From NCBI RefSeq assembly GCF_014192015.1, contig NZ_JACHXJ010000002.1, positions 1-64,000 of the forward strand: DNA of 64,000 bases, in the 5' to 3' direction. This stretch comes from Paenibacillus rhizosphaerae. GTDB lineage: Bacteria; Bacillota; Bacilli; Paenibacillales; Paenibacillaceae. This document shows positions 36,880 to 45,199 of this stretch, in pieces. Each line of letters starts with the position of its first letter. Position 1 is the first letter of the stretch. The position numbers and the translations under genes are program-made. The notes beneath the pieces were generated by a model. The model did no database searches. It had not been told where the DNA came from and was given only the letters and a program-made list of their open reading frames with translations.

Positions 36880-37190
36880 GAAAATCGATTTGATGACGGG
36901 ACCAAGTAGTCCGTGCCCCACCATGCAGAGAGGAATCCCTTAGGCTGAGAGGATTCTATGGATGACCGGATGAATGACTTCCCCGAGAACAGGCGGCGAA
37001 AGTGGCTTGCGGCGCAGGAAGTGCGCTGTTCGGGCTCATGAGTAGACGTGCTGCGCTGAACGGGCGTTAATCGTTTGGAGCGGATACATATAGAAGTATC
37101 CGGAATGTGGGTGGTACCACGGGAATCAATGAATAACGATCTCTCGTCCCTGTTGGCTTGTTCAAGCGCAGGGGTGAGGGATTTTTTTGT
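36880..37190 (+). promoter_or_regulatory. T-box riboswitch upstream of hisS-aspS, probable Asp specifier
   Basis: Leader of about 310 nt. Stem I carries GATGACGGGACCAAGTAG and the GCAGAGAG and CTGAGAGG distal motifs. The T-box GTGGGTGGTACCACG is at 37107-37121, and an intrinsic terminator at 37139-37189 ends in seven T residues. Pairing TCCG (36910-36913) with CGGA (36967-36970) and GGGA with TCCC places GAATGACT in the specifier loop, so the codon is read as GAC (Asp) at 36976-36978. T-boxes sense uncharged tRNA and allow read-through. The codon assignment is my structural inference; the T-box itself is certain. Confidence 0.9.
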
Positions 37191-37224
37191 TAGCTACAAA
37201 TGATCTATGAAAAGAGGGGTTGCT

Positions 37225-38490
37225 ATGGCTTACCAAAAACCGACGGGCACGCAAGATTTGCTGCCGGGCACGGTGGAGAAATGGCAGTTTGTCGAAGAAA
37301 AAGCCAGAGATTTGTGCCGGCGGTTCAATTACCGCGAAATCCGCACGCCGTTGTTCGAGCAGACCGAACTGTTTGAGCGCGGCGTCGGCGAAACGACGGA
37401 TATCGTCGAAAAAGAGATGTACACGTTCAGGGACAAGGGCGACCGCAGCATGACGCTGCGCCCGGAAGGCACTGCCGGCGTGGTTCGCTCCTACGTCGAA
37501 AACAAGCTGTACGGTGAACCCGATGTCACCAAGCTTTACTATATCGGCCCGATGTTCCGCTACGAGCGTCCTCAGGCGGGACGTTACCGCCAGTTCCATC
37601 AGTTTGGGATCGAGGCGTTTGGGGCATTGGATCCGGCCATCGATGCGGAAGTCGTCTCGCTCGGATACCAGTTCTGCAAAGACCTTGGCCTGCAGGGCGT
37701 GACTGTGGAGATCAACTCCGTGGGCAATCCCGCCAGCCGGGCGGCATACCGCGAGAAGCTGCTCGAGTTTCTGACGCCGATGAAAGACACGCTGTGCAAG
37801 GACTGCCAATCGCGGATGGAGCGCAACCCGATGCGGGTGCTGGACTGCAAGATCGACCAGGACAAATTCACCGACGCGCCGTCGATCCTGGACAGCCTGG
37901 ACGAGGAGTGCACCACGCACTTCGAGCAGGTGAAAGCGTACCTCACAGCGATGGAGGTCGACTTCAAAGTCAACCACCGGCTGGTGCGCGGCTTGGACTA
38001 TTACACCCACACCGCCTTCGAATACAAGGCGCAGGGTATCGGCGCGATCGATACGATCGGCGGCGGCGGGCGCTATAACGGCCTCGTCGGCGAGATCGGC
38101 GGGCCGGACCAGCCGGGCATCGGCTTCGGCATCGGCCTGGAGCGGATCCTGCTGATCCTCGACAAGCAGGAGATCGACCTCCAAGCGGTGAAGCCGCTGG
38201 ACGTGTACCTGGTGGCCCTCGGCGAAGCGGCCGACCGCGAAATCACCAAGCAGCTGTACCTGCTGCGCAAGGAAGGCTTTGCCGCAGAGCGTGACTACCT
38301 GGGTCGCAAGATGAAAGCGCAGATGAAGTCCGCTGACCGCCTGAAGGCGCGTTATACCGCGATTCTCGGGGACGACGAGCTGTCGCGCGGGGAAATCGCC
38401 CTGAAGTCAATGGAAACCGGCGAGCAGCAGACGGTGAAGCTCAGCGAACTGCATTTGGCATTACGTAAATCCGCCGATAAGGCTGAATAA
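37225..38490 (+). CDS. hisS: histidyl-tRNA synthetase
   Basis: Class II synthetase of 421 aa. Motif 2 ([19 protein letters not shown], about 107-125), the histidine-specific patch [16 protein letters not shown], motif 3 [15 protein letters not shown] and a C-terminal anticodon-binding domain ([29 protein letters not shown]) are present. ATG at 37225 is preferred (AGAGGGG 6 nt before); an in-frame ATG 18 nt upstream overlaps that site. It is the first gene after a T-box leader and is co-transcribed with aspS 30 bp downstream. Confidence 0.97.
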   Translation: MAYQKPTGTQDLLPGTVEKWQFVEEKARDLCRRFNYREIRTPLFEQTELFERGVGETTDIVEKEMYTFRDKGDRSMTLRPEGTAGVVRSYVENKLYGEPDVTKLYYIGPMFRYERPQAGRYRQFHQFGIEAFGALDPAIDAEVVSLGYQFCKDLGLQGVTVEINSVGNPASRAAYREKLLEFLTPMKDTLCKDCQSRMERNPMRVLDCKIDQDKFTDAPSILDSLDEECTTHFEQVKAYLTAMEVDFKVNHRLVRGLDYYTHTAFEYKAQGIGAIDTIGGGGRYNGLVGEIGGPDQPGIGFGIGLERILLILDKQEIDLQAVKPLDVYLVALGEAADREITKQLYLLRKEGFAAERDYLGRKMKAQMKSADRLKARYTAILGDDELSRGEIALKSMETGEQQTVKLSELHLALRKSADKAE

Positions 38491-38520
38491 ATATACCAAT
38501 TTAAAGGGGAATGACAAAAC

Positions 38521-40308
38521 ATGCATAGGACCCATCAATGCGGTAGCCTGACCACCGCGAACATTGGAGAAACGGTAACATTAAACGGCTGGGTGCAGAC
38601 CCGCCGTGACCTTGGGGGCGTCTTGTTTATCGACCTGCGCGACCGCAGCGGCATCGTGCAAATCGTATTCAACCCGGCATACTCCGGCGAAGCCCTGGCC
38701 ATCGCCGACCGAGTGCGCAGCGAATACGTGCTGTCCGTCACAGGTAAAGTTGTGCAGCGCGATGCGGAAACGGTCAACCCGAACCTGCCGACCGGCCAAA
38801 TCGAAGTGCAGATTACCGAAATCGAAGTGCTGAACAGCGCCAAAACGCCTCCGTTCTTCATCGAAGACGGCGTGGAAGTTGACGAGTCGCTTCGCCTCAA
38901 ATACCGTTACCTGGACCTGCGCCGTCCGGAAATGCAAAAAACGCTGCTGCTCCGCTCCAAAGCATCGAAAATATTCCGTGACTTCCTGGACGGCGAAGGC
39001 TTCATCGAAGTCGAGACGCCGATCCTGACGAAAAGCTCCCCGGAAGGCGCACGCGACTATCTTGTACCGAGCCGGGTGCATGAGGGAGAGTTCTTCGCTC
39101 TGCCGCAATCCCCTCAACAGTATAAGCAGCTGCTGATGGTAGGCGGCATCGAGCGTTATTTCCAAATCGCCCGCTGCTTCCGGGACGAAGACCTGCGCGC
39201 TGACCGTCAGCCGGAGTTCACGCAGGTGGACATCGAAACATCCTTTATGAACCAGGACGAGCTTCTGGGCATGATGGAGCAGCTGATGGCCCGCCTGTTC
39301 AAAGAAACGGTTAACGTAGACATTCCTTTGCCTTTCCAGCGCCTGACTTATGCCGAAGCGATGGACAAATACGGCTCTGACAAGCCGGACCTCCGGTTTG
39401 GGCTGGAATTGATCCAAGTCAGCGATCTGGTAGCTTCCAGCGGCGTCAAAGTGTTTGCTTCCGTCGTTGAAAAAGGCGGAGAGGTCAAAGTGCTGAACGC
39501 CAAAGGCTGTGGCACATGGAGCCGCAAGGAAATCGACGATCTGGGTCCGTTCGCGGCCCGTTACGGCGCCAAAGGTTTGGCCTGGATTCAAGTCAAGGAA
39601 GGCGAATTCAAAGGGCCGATCGTGAAGTTCTTTACGCCTGAAGAGATCGAAGCGCTGAGAGAGCGCACCGGAGCCGAAGAAGGCGACTTGCTGCTCTTCT
39701 CCGCTGACAATAAAAAAGTGGTAGCCGACGTGCTTGGCGCGCTTCGCCTGAAAATCGGCAAACAGCTCGGCCTGATCAACGAAAATGAGTTCAAATTTGC
39801 CTGGGTGGTCGACTTCCCGCTGCTCGAGTGGGATGAAGAAGAGAAACGTTATGTTGCTCTGCACCATCCGTTCACCCGTCCACGCGACGAAGACCAGCAT
39901 CTGTTTGAAACCGATCCGGGCAGCATTCTGGCCCAGGCTTATGACATCGTGCTGAACGGTTACGAAGTCGGCGGCGGTTCCATGCGGATCTACAAGCGCG
40001 ACATGCAGGAGAAAATGTTCGCGGCCCTCGGCTTGTCGCCTGAGGATGCCAAAGACAAATTCGGCCACCTGCTGGATGCCTTTGAATACGGCACGCCTCC
40101 TCACGGCGGCATCGCGTTTGGTCTGGACCGGCTCGTGATGCTGCTCTCCGGACGCAGCAACCTGCGCGAAACGATCGCCTTCCCGAAAACGGCCAGTGCG
40201 ACCGATCTGCTCATGGATGCACCGTCGCCGGTCGACCAAGGGCAGCTTGAACAGCTTCACATCAAGCTCGTGAAAAAGCCGGGGGAAGAAAAAAAAGTTC
40301 ATTCTTAA
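38521..40308 (+). CDS. aspS: aspartyl-tRNA synthetase
   Basis: Class IIb synthetase of 595 aa: N-terminal OB-fold anticodon-binding domain (1-105), catalytic core with motif 2 [20 protein letters not shown], the bacterial insertion domain (about 290-420, [20 protein letters not shown]), and motif 3 [15 protein letters not shown] near the end. The insertion marks the bacterial type. Whether it is discriminating or charges tRNA-Asn as well cannot be settled here. The ATG follows AAAGGGGAATG. Confidence 0.97.
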   Translation: MHRTHQCGSLTTANIGETVTLNGWVQTRRDLGGVLFIDLRDRSGIVQIVFNPAYSGEALAIADRVRSEYVLSVTGKVVQRDAETVNPNLPTGQIEVQITEIEVLNSAKTPPFFIEDGVEVDESLRLKYRYLDLRRPEMQKTLLLRSKASKIFRDFLDGEGFIEVETPILTKSSPEGARDYLVPSRVHEGEFFALPQSPQQYKQLLMVGGIERYFQIARCFRDEDLRADRQPEFTQVDIETSFMNQDELLGMMEQLMARLFKETVNVDIPLPFQRLTYAEAMDKYGSDKPDLRFGLELIQVSDLVASSGVKVFASVVEKGGEVKVLNAKGCGTWSRKEIDDLGPFAARYGAKGLAWIQVKEGEFKGPIVKFFTPEEIEALRERTGAEEGDLLLFSADNKKVVADVLGALRLKIGKQLGLINENEFKFAWVVDFPLLEWDEEEKRYVALHHPFTRPRDEDQHLFETDPGSILAQAYDIVLNGYEVGGGSMRIYKRDMQEKMFAALGLSPEDAKDKFGHLLDAFEYGTPPHGGIAFGLDRLVMLLSGRSNLRETIAFPKTASATDLLMDAPSPVDQGQLEQLHIKLVKKPGEEKKVHS

Positions 40309-40331
40309 GGTAAGGGAGGCCACCTGACGAT

Positions 40332-41087
40332 ATGCTTAATCAATTTTCACGTACGGAGCTGGCCATCGGGCCGGAAGGCCTGGAAGTCATGAAAAACAGC
40401 ACGGTGGCGGTCCTCGGCATCGGCGGGGTGGGGTCCATTGCGGTGGAAGCCCTGGCCCGCACCGGGGTCGGCCGCATTATTTTAATCGATAAAGACGTGG
40501 TTGACATTACCAATATCAACCGCCAGATCCACGCACTGACGACGACCATCGGCCGGAAGAAGGCGGATCTGATGGTAGAGCGAGTCAAATTGATCAATCC
40601 GGACATTGATGCGATCGCATTGAACATGTTTTATACCGAAGAAACCTATCAGGAGCTGTTTAAGTATGAGCTGGATTACGTGCTGGACGCATCGGATACC
40701 GTGTCCTACAAAATCCATCTCATCAAAGAGTGCCTGAACCGCAAAATCCCGATCATTTCCAGCATGGGTGCGGCCAATAAAATGGACCCGACCAAATTCC
40801 AGGTTGCGGATATTTCCAAGACGACGATGGATCCGATTGCCCGGGTCATCCGGACGAAGCTGCGCAAAGACGGCATCAAAAAAGGCGTCAAGGTCGTGTT
40901 CTCGACCGAAGAGCCGATCAAGCCGCGCGTGGACGTTACGGAAAAAATCGTACCGGAGAATGCGCCGGAGATCCGCAAGGCAAAGCAGCCGCCGGCCAGC
41001 AACGCCTACGTACCTCCTGTCGTGGGCCTCATCATGGTGAGCGTTGCCGTGAAGGACCTGCTGGCCAAAGCAGGGATTCAGGTATAG
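40332..41087 (+). CDS. tcdA: tRNA threonylcarbamoyladenosine dehydratase (ThiF/E1-like)
   Basis: E1-like protein of 251 aa that cyclises t6A to ct6A in ANN-decoding tRNAs. The nucleotide-binding glycine motif VLGIGGVGSIAVEALARTGVG (about 28-48), DKDVVDITNINRQIHA, and the catalytic-region sequence SMGAANKMDPT are present. It lies downstream of aspS like yrvM in Bacillus and is probably in the same operon. ATG start after AAGGGAGG. Confidence 0.92.
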   Translation: MLNQFSRTELAIGPEGLEVMKNSTVAVLGIGGVGSIAVEALARTGVGRIILIDKDVVDITNINRQIHALTTTIGRKKADLMVERVKLINPDIDAIALNMFYTEETYQELFKYELDYVLDASDTVSYKIHLIKECLNRKIPIISSMGAANKMDPTKFQVADISKTTMDPIARVIRTKLRKDGIKKGVKVVFSTEEPIKPRVDVTEKIVPENAPEIRKAKQPPASNAYVPPVVGLIMVSVAVKDLLAKAGIQV

Positions 41088-41152
41088 CGAACATCCTGAA
41101 GCCCAAGGGGAAGACGCTCGGGAAATAACGGGCATAACTGAAGCAAGTGATG

Positions 41153-41190
41153 GCGCGCGAGGCCGTATAACGGCGCTCGCGCTTTTTATT
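41153..41190 (+). terminator. hisS-aspS-tcdA terminator
   Basis: A GC-rich stem, GCGCGAGGCCG with CGGCGCTCGCGC, is followed by TTTTTATTTT. Confidence 0.85.
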
Positions 41191-41249
41191 TTACAAATAT
41201 GGTATAAATAACATAGGCTGGACACCGTTCGCGAACAGGAGGACTATTG

Positions 41250-42545
41250 TTGAAATCTAGTTTTTGGCACCGCAGCCTTGGGCTGCTGCCGGGGGACAGC
41301 TGGAAGAAAGAATGGATTGCGGGTGCTGTTTCTTATTTTTCCGTCGTATATATTGTGATGGTTAACGCGAATATTTTGCACGATGCAGGGATGCCGCTGA
41401 AGGCCGCCATGGTGGGAACGCTGCTGACGTCCGTTGTGGGCTGCCTCCTGATGGCTTTTGGCGGCAAATCGCCGATCGTGGTCGTTCCGGGCATGGGTAT
41501 CAACGCCTTCTTCACGTATACCCTGGTGCATTCCATGAAGCTGTCCTGGCAGGAAGCGCTGATGGTCGTAGCGGTCACGGGCGTGTTATTCTCGATTGTA
41601 TCCTTTACGTCCCTGTACCGGATCGTGAGCGAGGCCATCCCCCACAACCTGAAGCACGGCATCACGGTAGGGATCGGGCTGTTTCTGACGTTTATCGGAC
41701 TGCAGAAAAGCCAAATCGTCATCGCCCATCAGACGACGTTTGTCACCATCGGGCATTTCAGCGACCCGGCCGTCATCGTGTCCTGCTTTACACTGCTGCT
41801 TGCCCTGATTTTGTTTATCCGGGGCGTGCAGGGAGGACTGCTCATCAGCATTCTGGTAGGAACGGGTCTGGCTTATCTGCTCGGTGCCGTCAAGCCGGTA
41901 CAGCTCGAATCCGGACATACCTTCCGCCAGTACGGGGAACTGTTCGGCCATCTGTCGGCGGCGGGGATCGGCAGTCTGGTGTTCTGGATCGCGGTCTTTC
42001 TGCTGCTTCTGATCGTGGTCTTTGAAAATATCGGCCTCATTGCGGCCCAAACCCAGATGATCGGCAGGCCGGAACATTTTAAAGGCAGCCTGAGGGCACT
42101 GTCGATATCGAACATCTTCGCCGGAATATTCGGGAGCAGTCCTGTGGTGGCGGCCGCGGAAACCTCAGCGGGGATCGCCGCCGGGGGGAGAACCGGGCTG
42201 TCGGCGCTCGTATCGGGCCTGCTGTTCGGAGCGACCTTTTTCTTCATCCCGCTTCTTAGCTACATACCGGACAGTGCCATCGCGCCCGTCCTGATCGTGA
42301 TCGGCGGGCTGATGGTCCAGAACGTCAAAGAGATGGAGTTTGCGGATTTGACCGAAGCGTTTCCGGCGTTTCTCATTATGGTTATGATTCCTTTTACGTA
42401 CAGCATTGTGGACGGCATGGCTTTCGGCTTTATCGCTTACCCGGGAGTAAAGCTGGCCCAGGGCAGAGGCCGGGAAGTTTCGCCTGTGCTGTACGGCATT
42501 GCAGCGCTGTTTGTGGCGAACTTCGTGCTGCATGCATTCCTCTAA
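41250..42545 (+). CDS. NCS2-family guanine/hypoxanthine permease (AzgA/PbuG type)
   Basis: Protein of 431 aa, about 12-14 hydrophobic helices. The AzgA-like signatures are VVVPGMGINAFFTYTL (about 70-85), GITVGIGLFLTFIGLQKS, VFENIGLI near TM8, and SSPVVAAAETSAGIAAGGRTGLSALVSG. It imports purine bases with protons. The first of two consecutive TTG codons is only 4 nt from AGGAGG, so I start at the second (41250). It is a single gene with no purine-riboswitch aptamer recognised upstream. Confidence 0.9.
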   Translation: MKSSFWHRSLGLLPGDSWKKEWIAGAVSYFSVVYIVMVNANILHDAGMPLKAAMVGTLLTSVVGCLLMAFGGKSPIVVVPGMGINAFFTYTLVHSMKLSWQEALMVVAVTGVLFSIVSFTSLYRIVSEAIPHNLKHGITVGIGLFLTFIGLQKSQIVIAHQTTFVTIGHFSDPAVIVSCFTLLLALILFIRGVQGGLLISILVGTGLAYLLGAVKPVQLESGHTFRQYGELFGHLSAAGIGSLVFWIAVFLLLLIVVFENIGLIAAQTQMIGRPEHFKGSLRALSISNIFAGIFGSSPVVAAAETSAGIAAGGRTGLSALVSGLLFGATFFFIPLLSYIPDSAIAPVLIVIGGLMVQNVKEMEFADLTEAFPAFLIMVMIPFTYSIVDGMAFGFIAYPGVKLAQGRGREVSPVLYGIAALFVANFVLHAFL

Positions 42546-42692
42546 GGCATAAATCGCGAAAGTGGAAGCGCGCGAAAGGGAACCCGATATAGGTCGGGTG
42601 GATCTTTCCGGTTTGGGGTAATGGATAGGGACAGCTAGGAAAACTGTCCTGAACCGTTTTTTCAGTGAATTATTTTAGGAGGATTTAAAGAG

Positions 42693-43658
42693 ATGACACT
42701 TATTCAATCGTTTACCGAAGGGCAGGAAATTACGGGCTTCTATCTGCTGAAATCGCTGCAGGTCAAACAGACGAACGCCACGCCGCCCAAGGATTATTTG
42801 GATATGATCTTATCGGATACGAGCGGGGAAATCCCGGCGAAACTGTGGGATACCTCCTCGACGGACAAGGAGACGTTCTTCGCGCCGATGCTCGTCAAAG
42901 TGCGGGGCATCGTCCAGCTGTACCGGGAGCGGCTGCAATTTAAAGTAACGCAGCTCCGGCCGGCTAAGGATGAAGACGGGTACAGCATCACCGATTTCGT
43001 ACGGTCGGCTCCCGTGCAGCCGGCAGACCTGGTCTATACGATTAAGGCAGCGGCGGCAAGCGTCCAGGATCCGGAGCTCCGAAAAATTATCGAGCACTGC
43101 TACGGCAAGGTTGGGGATAAGCTCATGCATTATCCGGCTGCCAAAGGGATGCACCATGCTTTCTACGCCGGCCTGGCCTACCATGTGGTGCGGATGCTGG
43201 AGCTGGCCGAGTTCGTGTGCATGCAGCGGCCGTTCTTGAATCGGGATCTGCTCGTATCGGGCATTATTCTGCATGATATCGCTAAGACGGAAGAACTGAC
43301 GGCGGAGCTGGGCATCGTCAGCGAGTACAGCTTCACCGGTAAGCTGATCGGCCACATTCCGCTGGCGGTCAGCTGGATCACGGAGGCGGCGGTGCTTCAC
43401 GGCATGGACCTGAACGCGGAGAAAATCGTGCTGCTGCAGCACATTATTCTGGCCCATCATAATTTGGCCGAGTGGGGCAGTCCGGTGCAGCCGCAAATCC
43501 CGGAGGCGCTTGCCCTTCATCTCATCGACCAGATGGATGCCAAGCTGCAGGCCGCCGAGGACGCCATCGATACGATGTCCATGACGGATGAATGGACCAC
43601 GCCGGTGCGGGCGCTGGAAAACAAGGCGTTTTACCGTTCGAAATACGGGAAAGCTTAA
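42693..43658 (+). CDS. yhaM: 3'-5' exoribonuclease YhaM family
   Basis: Protein of 321 aa. An OB-fold nucleic-acid-binding domain (residues 15-100, FYLLKSLQVKQTNATPPKDYLDMILSD) is followed by an HD phosphohydrolase domain: H in HHAFYAGLAYHVVRM (about 153), HD in GIILHDIAKTEEL (about 187), and later HH in ILAHHNLAEWGSP. YhaM degrades RNA and short DNA 3'-5' in Firmicutes. The ATG is preceded by TAGGAGG. Transcription stops at the hairpin 43735-43774. Confidence 0.9.
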   Translation: MTLIQSFTEGQEITGFYLLKSLQVKQTNATPPKDYLDMILSDTSGEIPAKLWDTSSTDKETFFAPMLVKVRGIVQLYRERLQFKVTQLRPAKDEDGYSITDFVRSAPVQPADLVYTIKAAAASVQDPELRKIIEHCYGKVGDKLMHYPAAKGMHHAFYAGLAYHVVRMLELAEFVCMQRPFLNRDLLVSGIILHDIAKTEELTAELGIVSEYSFTGKLIGHIPLAVSWITEAAVLHGMDLNAEKIVLLQHIILAHHNLAEWGSPVQPQIPEALALHLIDQMDAKLQAAEDAIDTMSMTDEWTTPVRALENKAFYRSKYGKA

Positions 43659-43734
43659 CGTTGTGAGCATTTTCGTCTGATTTCCGGACTTCATACGAGA
43701 TTTCATCCTGAATTCATGAATAATGGGGAATGTT

Positions 43735-43774
43735 AAAACAGTCAGTGTGCGTTGACCCGCCCTGGCTGTTTTTT
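43735..43774 (+). terminator. yhaM terminator
   Basis: AAAACAGTCAG pairs with CTGGCTGTTTTTT across a long loop, with a T-run. Confidence 0.75.
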
Positions 43775-43918
43775 GATTTTCAGCGGCAAAACAACGCATT
43801 AGGCGACCGGATCTTCCACCGTGTGAAGAGGCTGGAGCGGAAGAACGATCGCTGCACCGGGAATTGGGTTGCGGACAAATGGCTATTGAGATCCCTGATG
43901 AAATTAAGGAGCATGCCC

Positions 43919-44407
43919 TTGAAAAATGTTACGGTGGGGATGATTGCACGAAGGCTGCTTATTTTCGTATTTGCCACGCTGCTGCTGTTCCAGCTGGTCG
44001 ACTGGCTCCCTTGGAGAGACGGCAACCGGCTCATGATCGCGGACTTGAAAAACGACGGCCGGGTTACGGCTTATCCGGTGAACCGGAAGCTGAACATGGA
44101 TGACGATACATTTACATTAAAGGAACTGTACACCACCTCTAAGCGGACCGCTATCCGCTACTCTTTCCGCAAAAAGGTACGGGACGGCTGGTCCTTCCCG
44201 ACGGCTTCCGTCAAACTGCTGAACGCGTCAGGGAAGGAACTGGTCCAGCACGGGGCGAGCAGCACCGGGGTGCCGTGGGGAGAGAACGGATGGATCTATT
44301 TTGACCCGCTGCCCGCGGGGATCAACAAGCTGACCCTCCGCTATGATTGGTATGACCGGCAGGGCGAGCTGCTGATTCTCCTGGAGAAGGAGGAGAGCAC
44401 CGAATGA
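43919..44407 (+). CDS. hypothetical membrane-anchored protein, first of a pair
   Basis: Protein of 162 aa starting from TTG at 43919 (AAGGAG 8 nt upstream). One hydrophobic segment (about 9-28, RRLLIFVFATLLLFQLVDWL) anchors an extracytoplasmic beta-rich domain (FTLKELYTTSKRTAIRYSFRKKVRDGWSFP, GWIYFDPLPAGINKLTLRYDWYDRQGELL). The frame is open further upstream, but that stretch overlaps the yhaM terminator. The ATGA overlap with the next gene indicates coupled translation. I do not recognise the family. Confidence 0.65.
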   Translation: MKNVTVGMIARRLLIFVFATLLLFQLVDWLPWRDGNRLMIADLKNDGRVTAYPVNRKLNMDDDTFTLKELYTTSKRTAIRYSFRKKVRDGWSFPTASVKLLNASGKELVQHGASSTGVPWGENGWIYFDPLPAGINKLTLRYDWYDRQGELLILLEKEESTE

Positions 44408-44988
44408 AGATCAGCAGGCTGGGCGGAGTGCTGGAATGGTGTGCGGTCCTGATTTTATTCATGATACTGCTATGGGTATCTGGATTGGATCGCGGCAGCT
44501 TTACGGCTCAGGGCGCCCATGAGCTTTCCGAGCGAAGCTATCATTACGGGCCGTCCAAGGTGGTGAGGAAGGTTCAGGTGGATCAGGATACCGTGGTGTT
44601 CCTCGGCACCTACAAGCAGTGGTTTTCTGCCGATACGGTCACCAGGAGCCATTTGAAGTGGCACCCCAGTGGAGGTGTCGCAGGTGTGCCCAAAAACCCG
44701 GAAAAACCGTTGGCTTACAGCTGGGACATCAACAGCACCGGATCGGATGGCGGGCTGGCCAAATTTTACGGTTATGTCAACGATCCCGACATCGTTACCG
44801 TGGAACTGGATGTGGTGATGGAGGATCGCAGCAGCAATACGGCGACGTCGGGTTCGGAACGGCAAAGCATATCGGATGACCACATGTTCCTGTTTGTGTG
44901 GAAAACGGAGGGACGGGATTTCAGATGGCAATCCATCAAAGGACTGGACCGCGAGGGGAAGGTCAGGTACGAAAATAAGCTGCAGTAA
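44404..44988 (+). CDS. hypothetical membrane-anchored protein, second of a pair
   Basis: Protein of 194 aa. A signal-anchor helix (about 11-27, EWCAVLILFMILLWVSGL) is followed by an exported domain with YHYGPSKVVRKVQVDQDTVVFLGTYKQWFSADTV and a C-terminal FVWKTEGRDFRWQSIKGLDREGKVRY. It overlaps the preceding gene by 4 bp. Both proteins have one N-terminal helix and an outer domain of similar size, so they may interact at the cell surface. No family was recognised. Confidence 0.65.
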   Translation: MKISRLGGVLEWCAVLILFMILLWVSGLDRGSFTAQGAHELSERSYHYGPSKVVRKVQVDQDTVVFLGTYKQWFSADTVTRSHLKWHPSGGVAGVPKNPEKPLAYSWDINSTGSDGGLAKFYGYVNDPDIVTVELDVVMEDRSSNTATSGSERQSISDDHMFLFVWKTEGRDFRWQSIKGLDREGKVRYENKLQ

Positions 44989-45152
44989 ACCTTGCAAAAG
45001 TCACAGCGAAAGGAATATAGATCGTATGTAGTCCTTTCACGATTCTCGGGGATCTCAAATCCCCTATGGTAAAGTGCCTCCGGATTGTGATATACTGAAT
45101 ATCCTTTTTAAGCGCGGCTTATGGATAAACCTTAAGCATTGGCTTACAAGAG

Positions 45153-45175
45153 CAGGAGCGGTCCGTCCGCTCCTG
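45153..45175 (+). promoter_or_regulatory. perfect hairpin in the helD leader
   Basis: CAGGAGCGG pairs without mismatch to CCGCTCCTG around TCCGT. It ends 9 nt before the TTAGGAGG site of helD and has no T-run, so it is unlikely to be a terminator. It could affect helD mRNA stability or translation. Confidence 0.5.
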
Positions 45176-45199
45176 AATACTTTTAGGAGGTAACTGAAA

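Noticed and set aside
42590..42672. Terminator after the NCS2 permease
   Set aside because: GGACAG/CTGTCC hairpin exists, but the T-run is offset by about 8 nt and the stem is weak; too uncertain to list as a feature.
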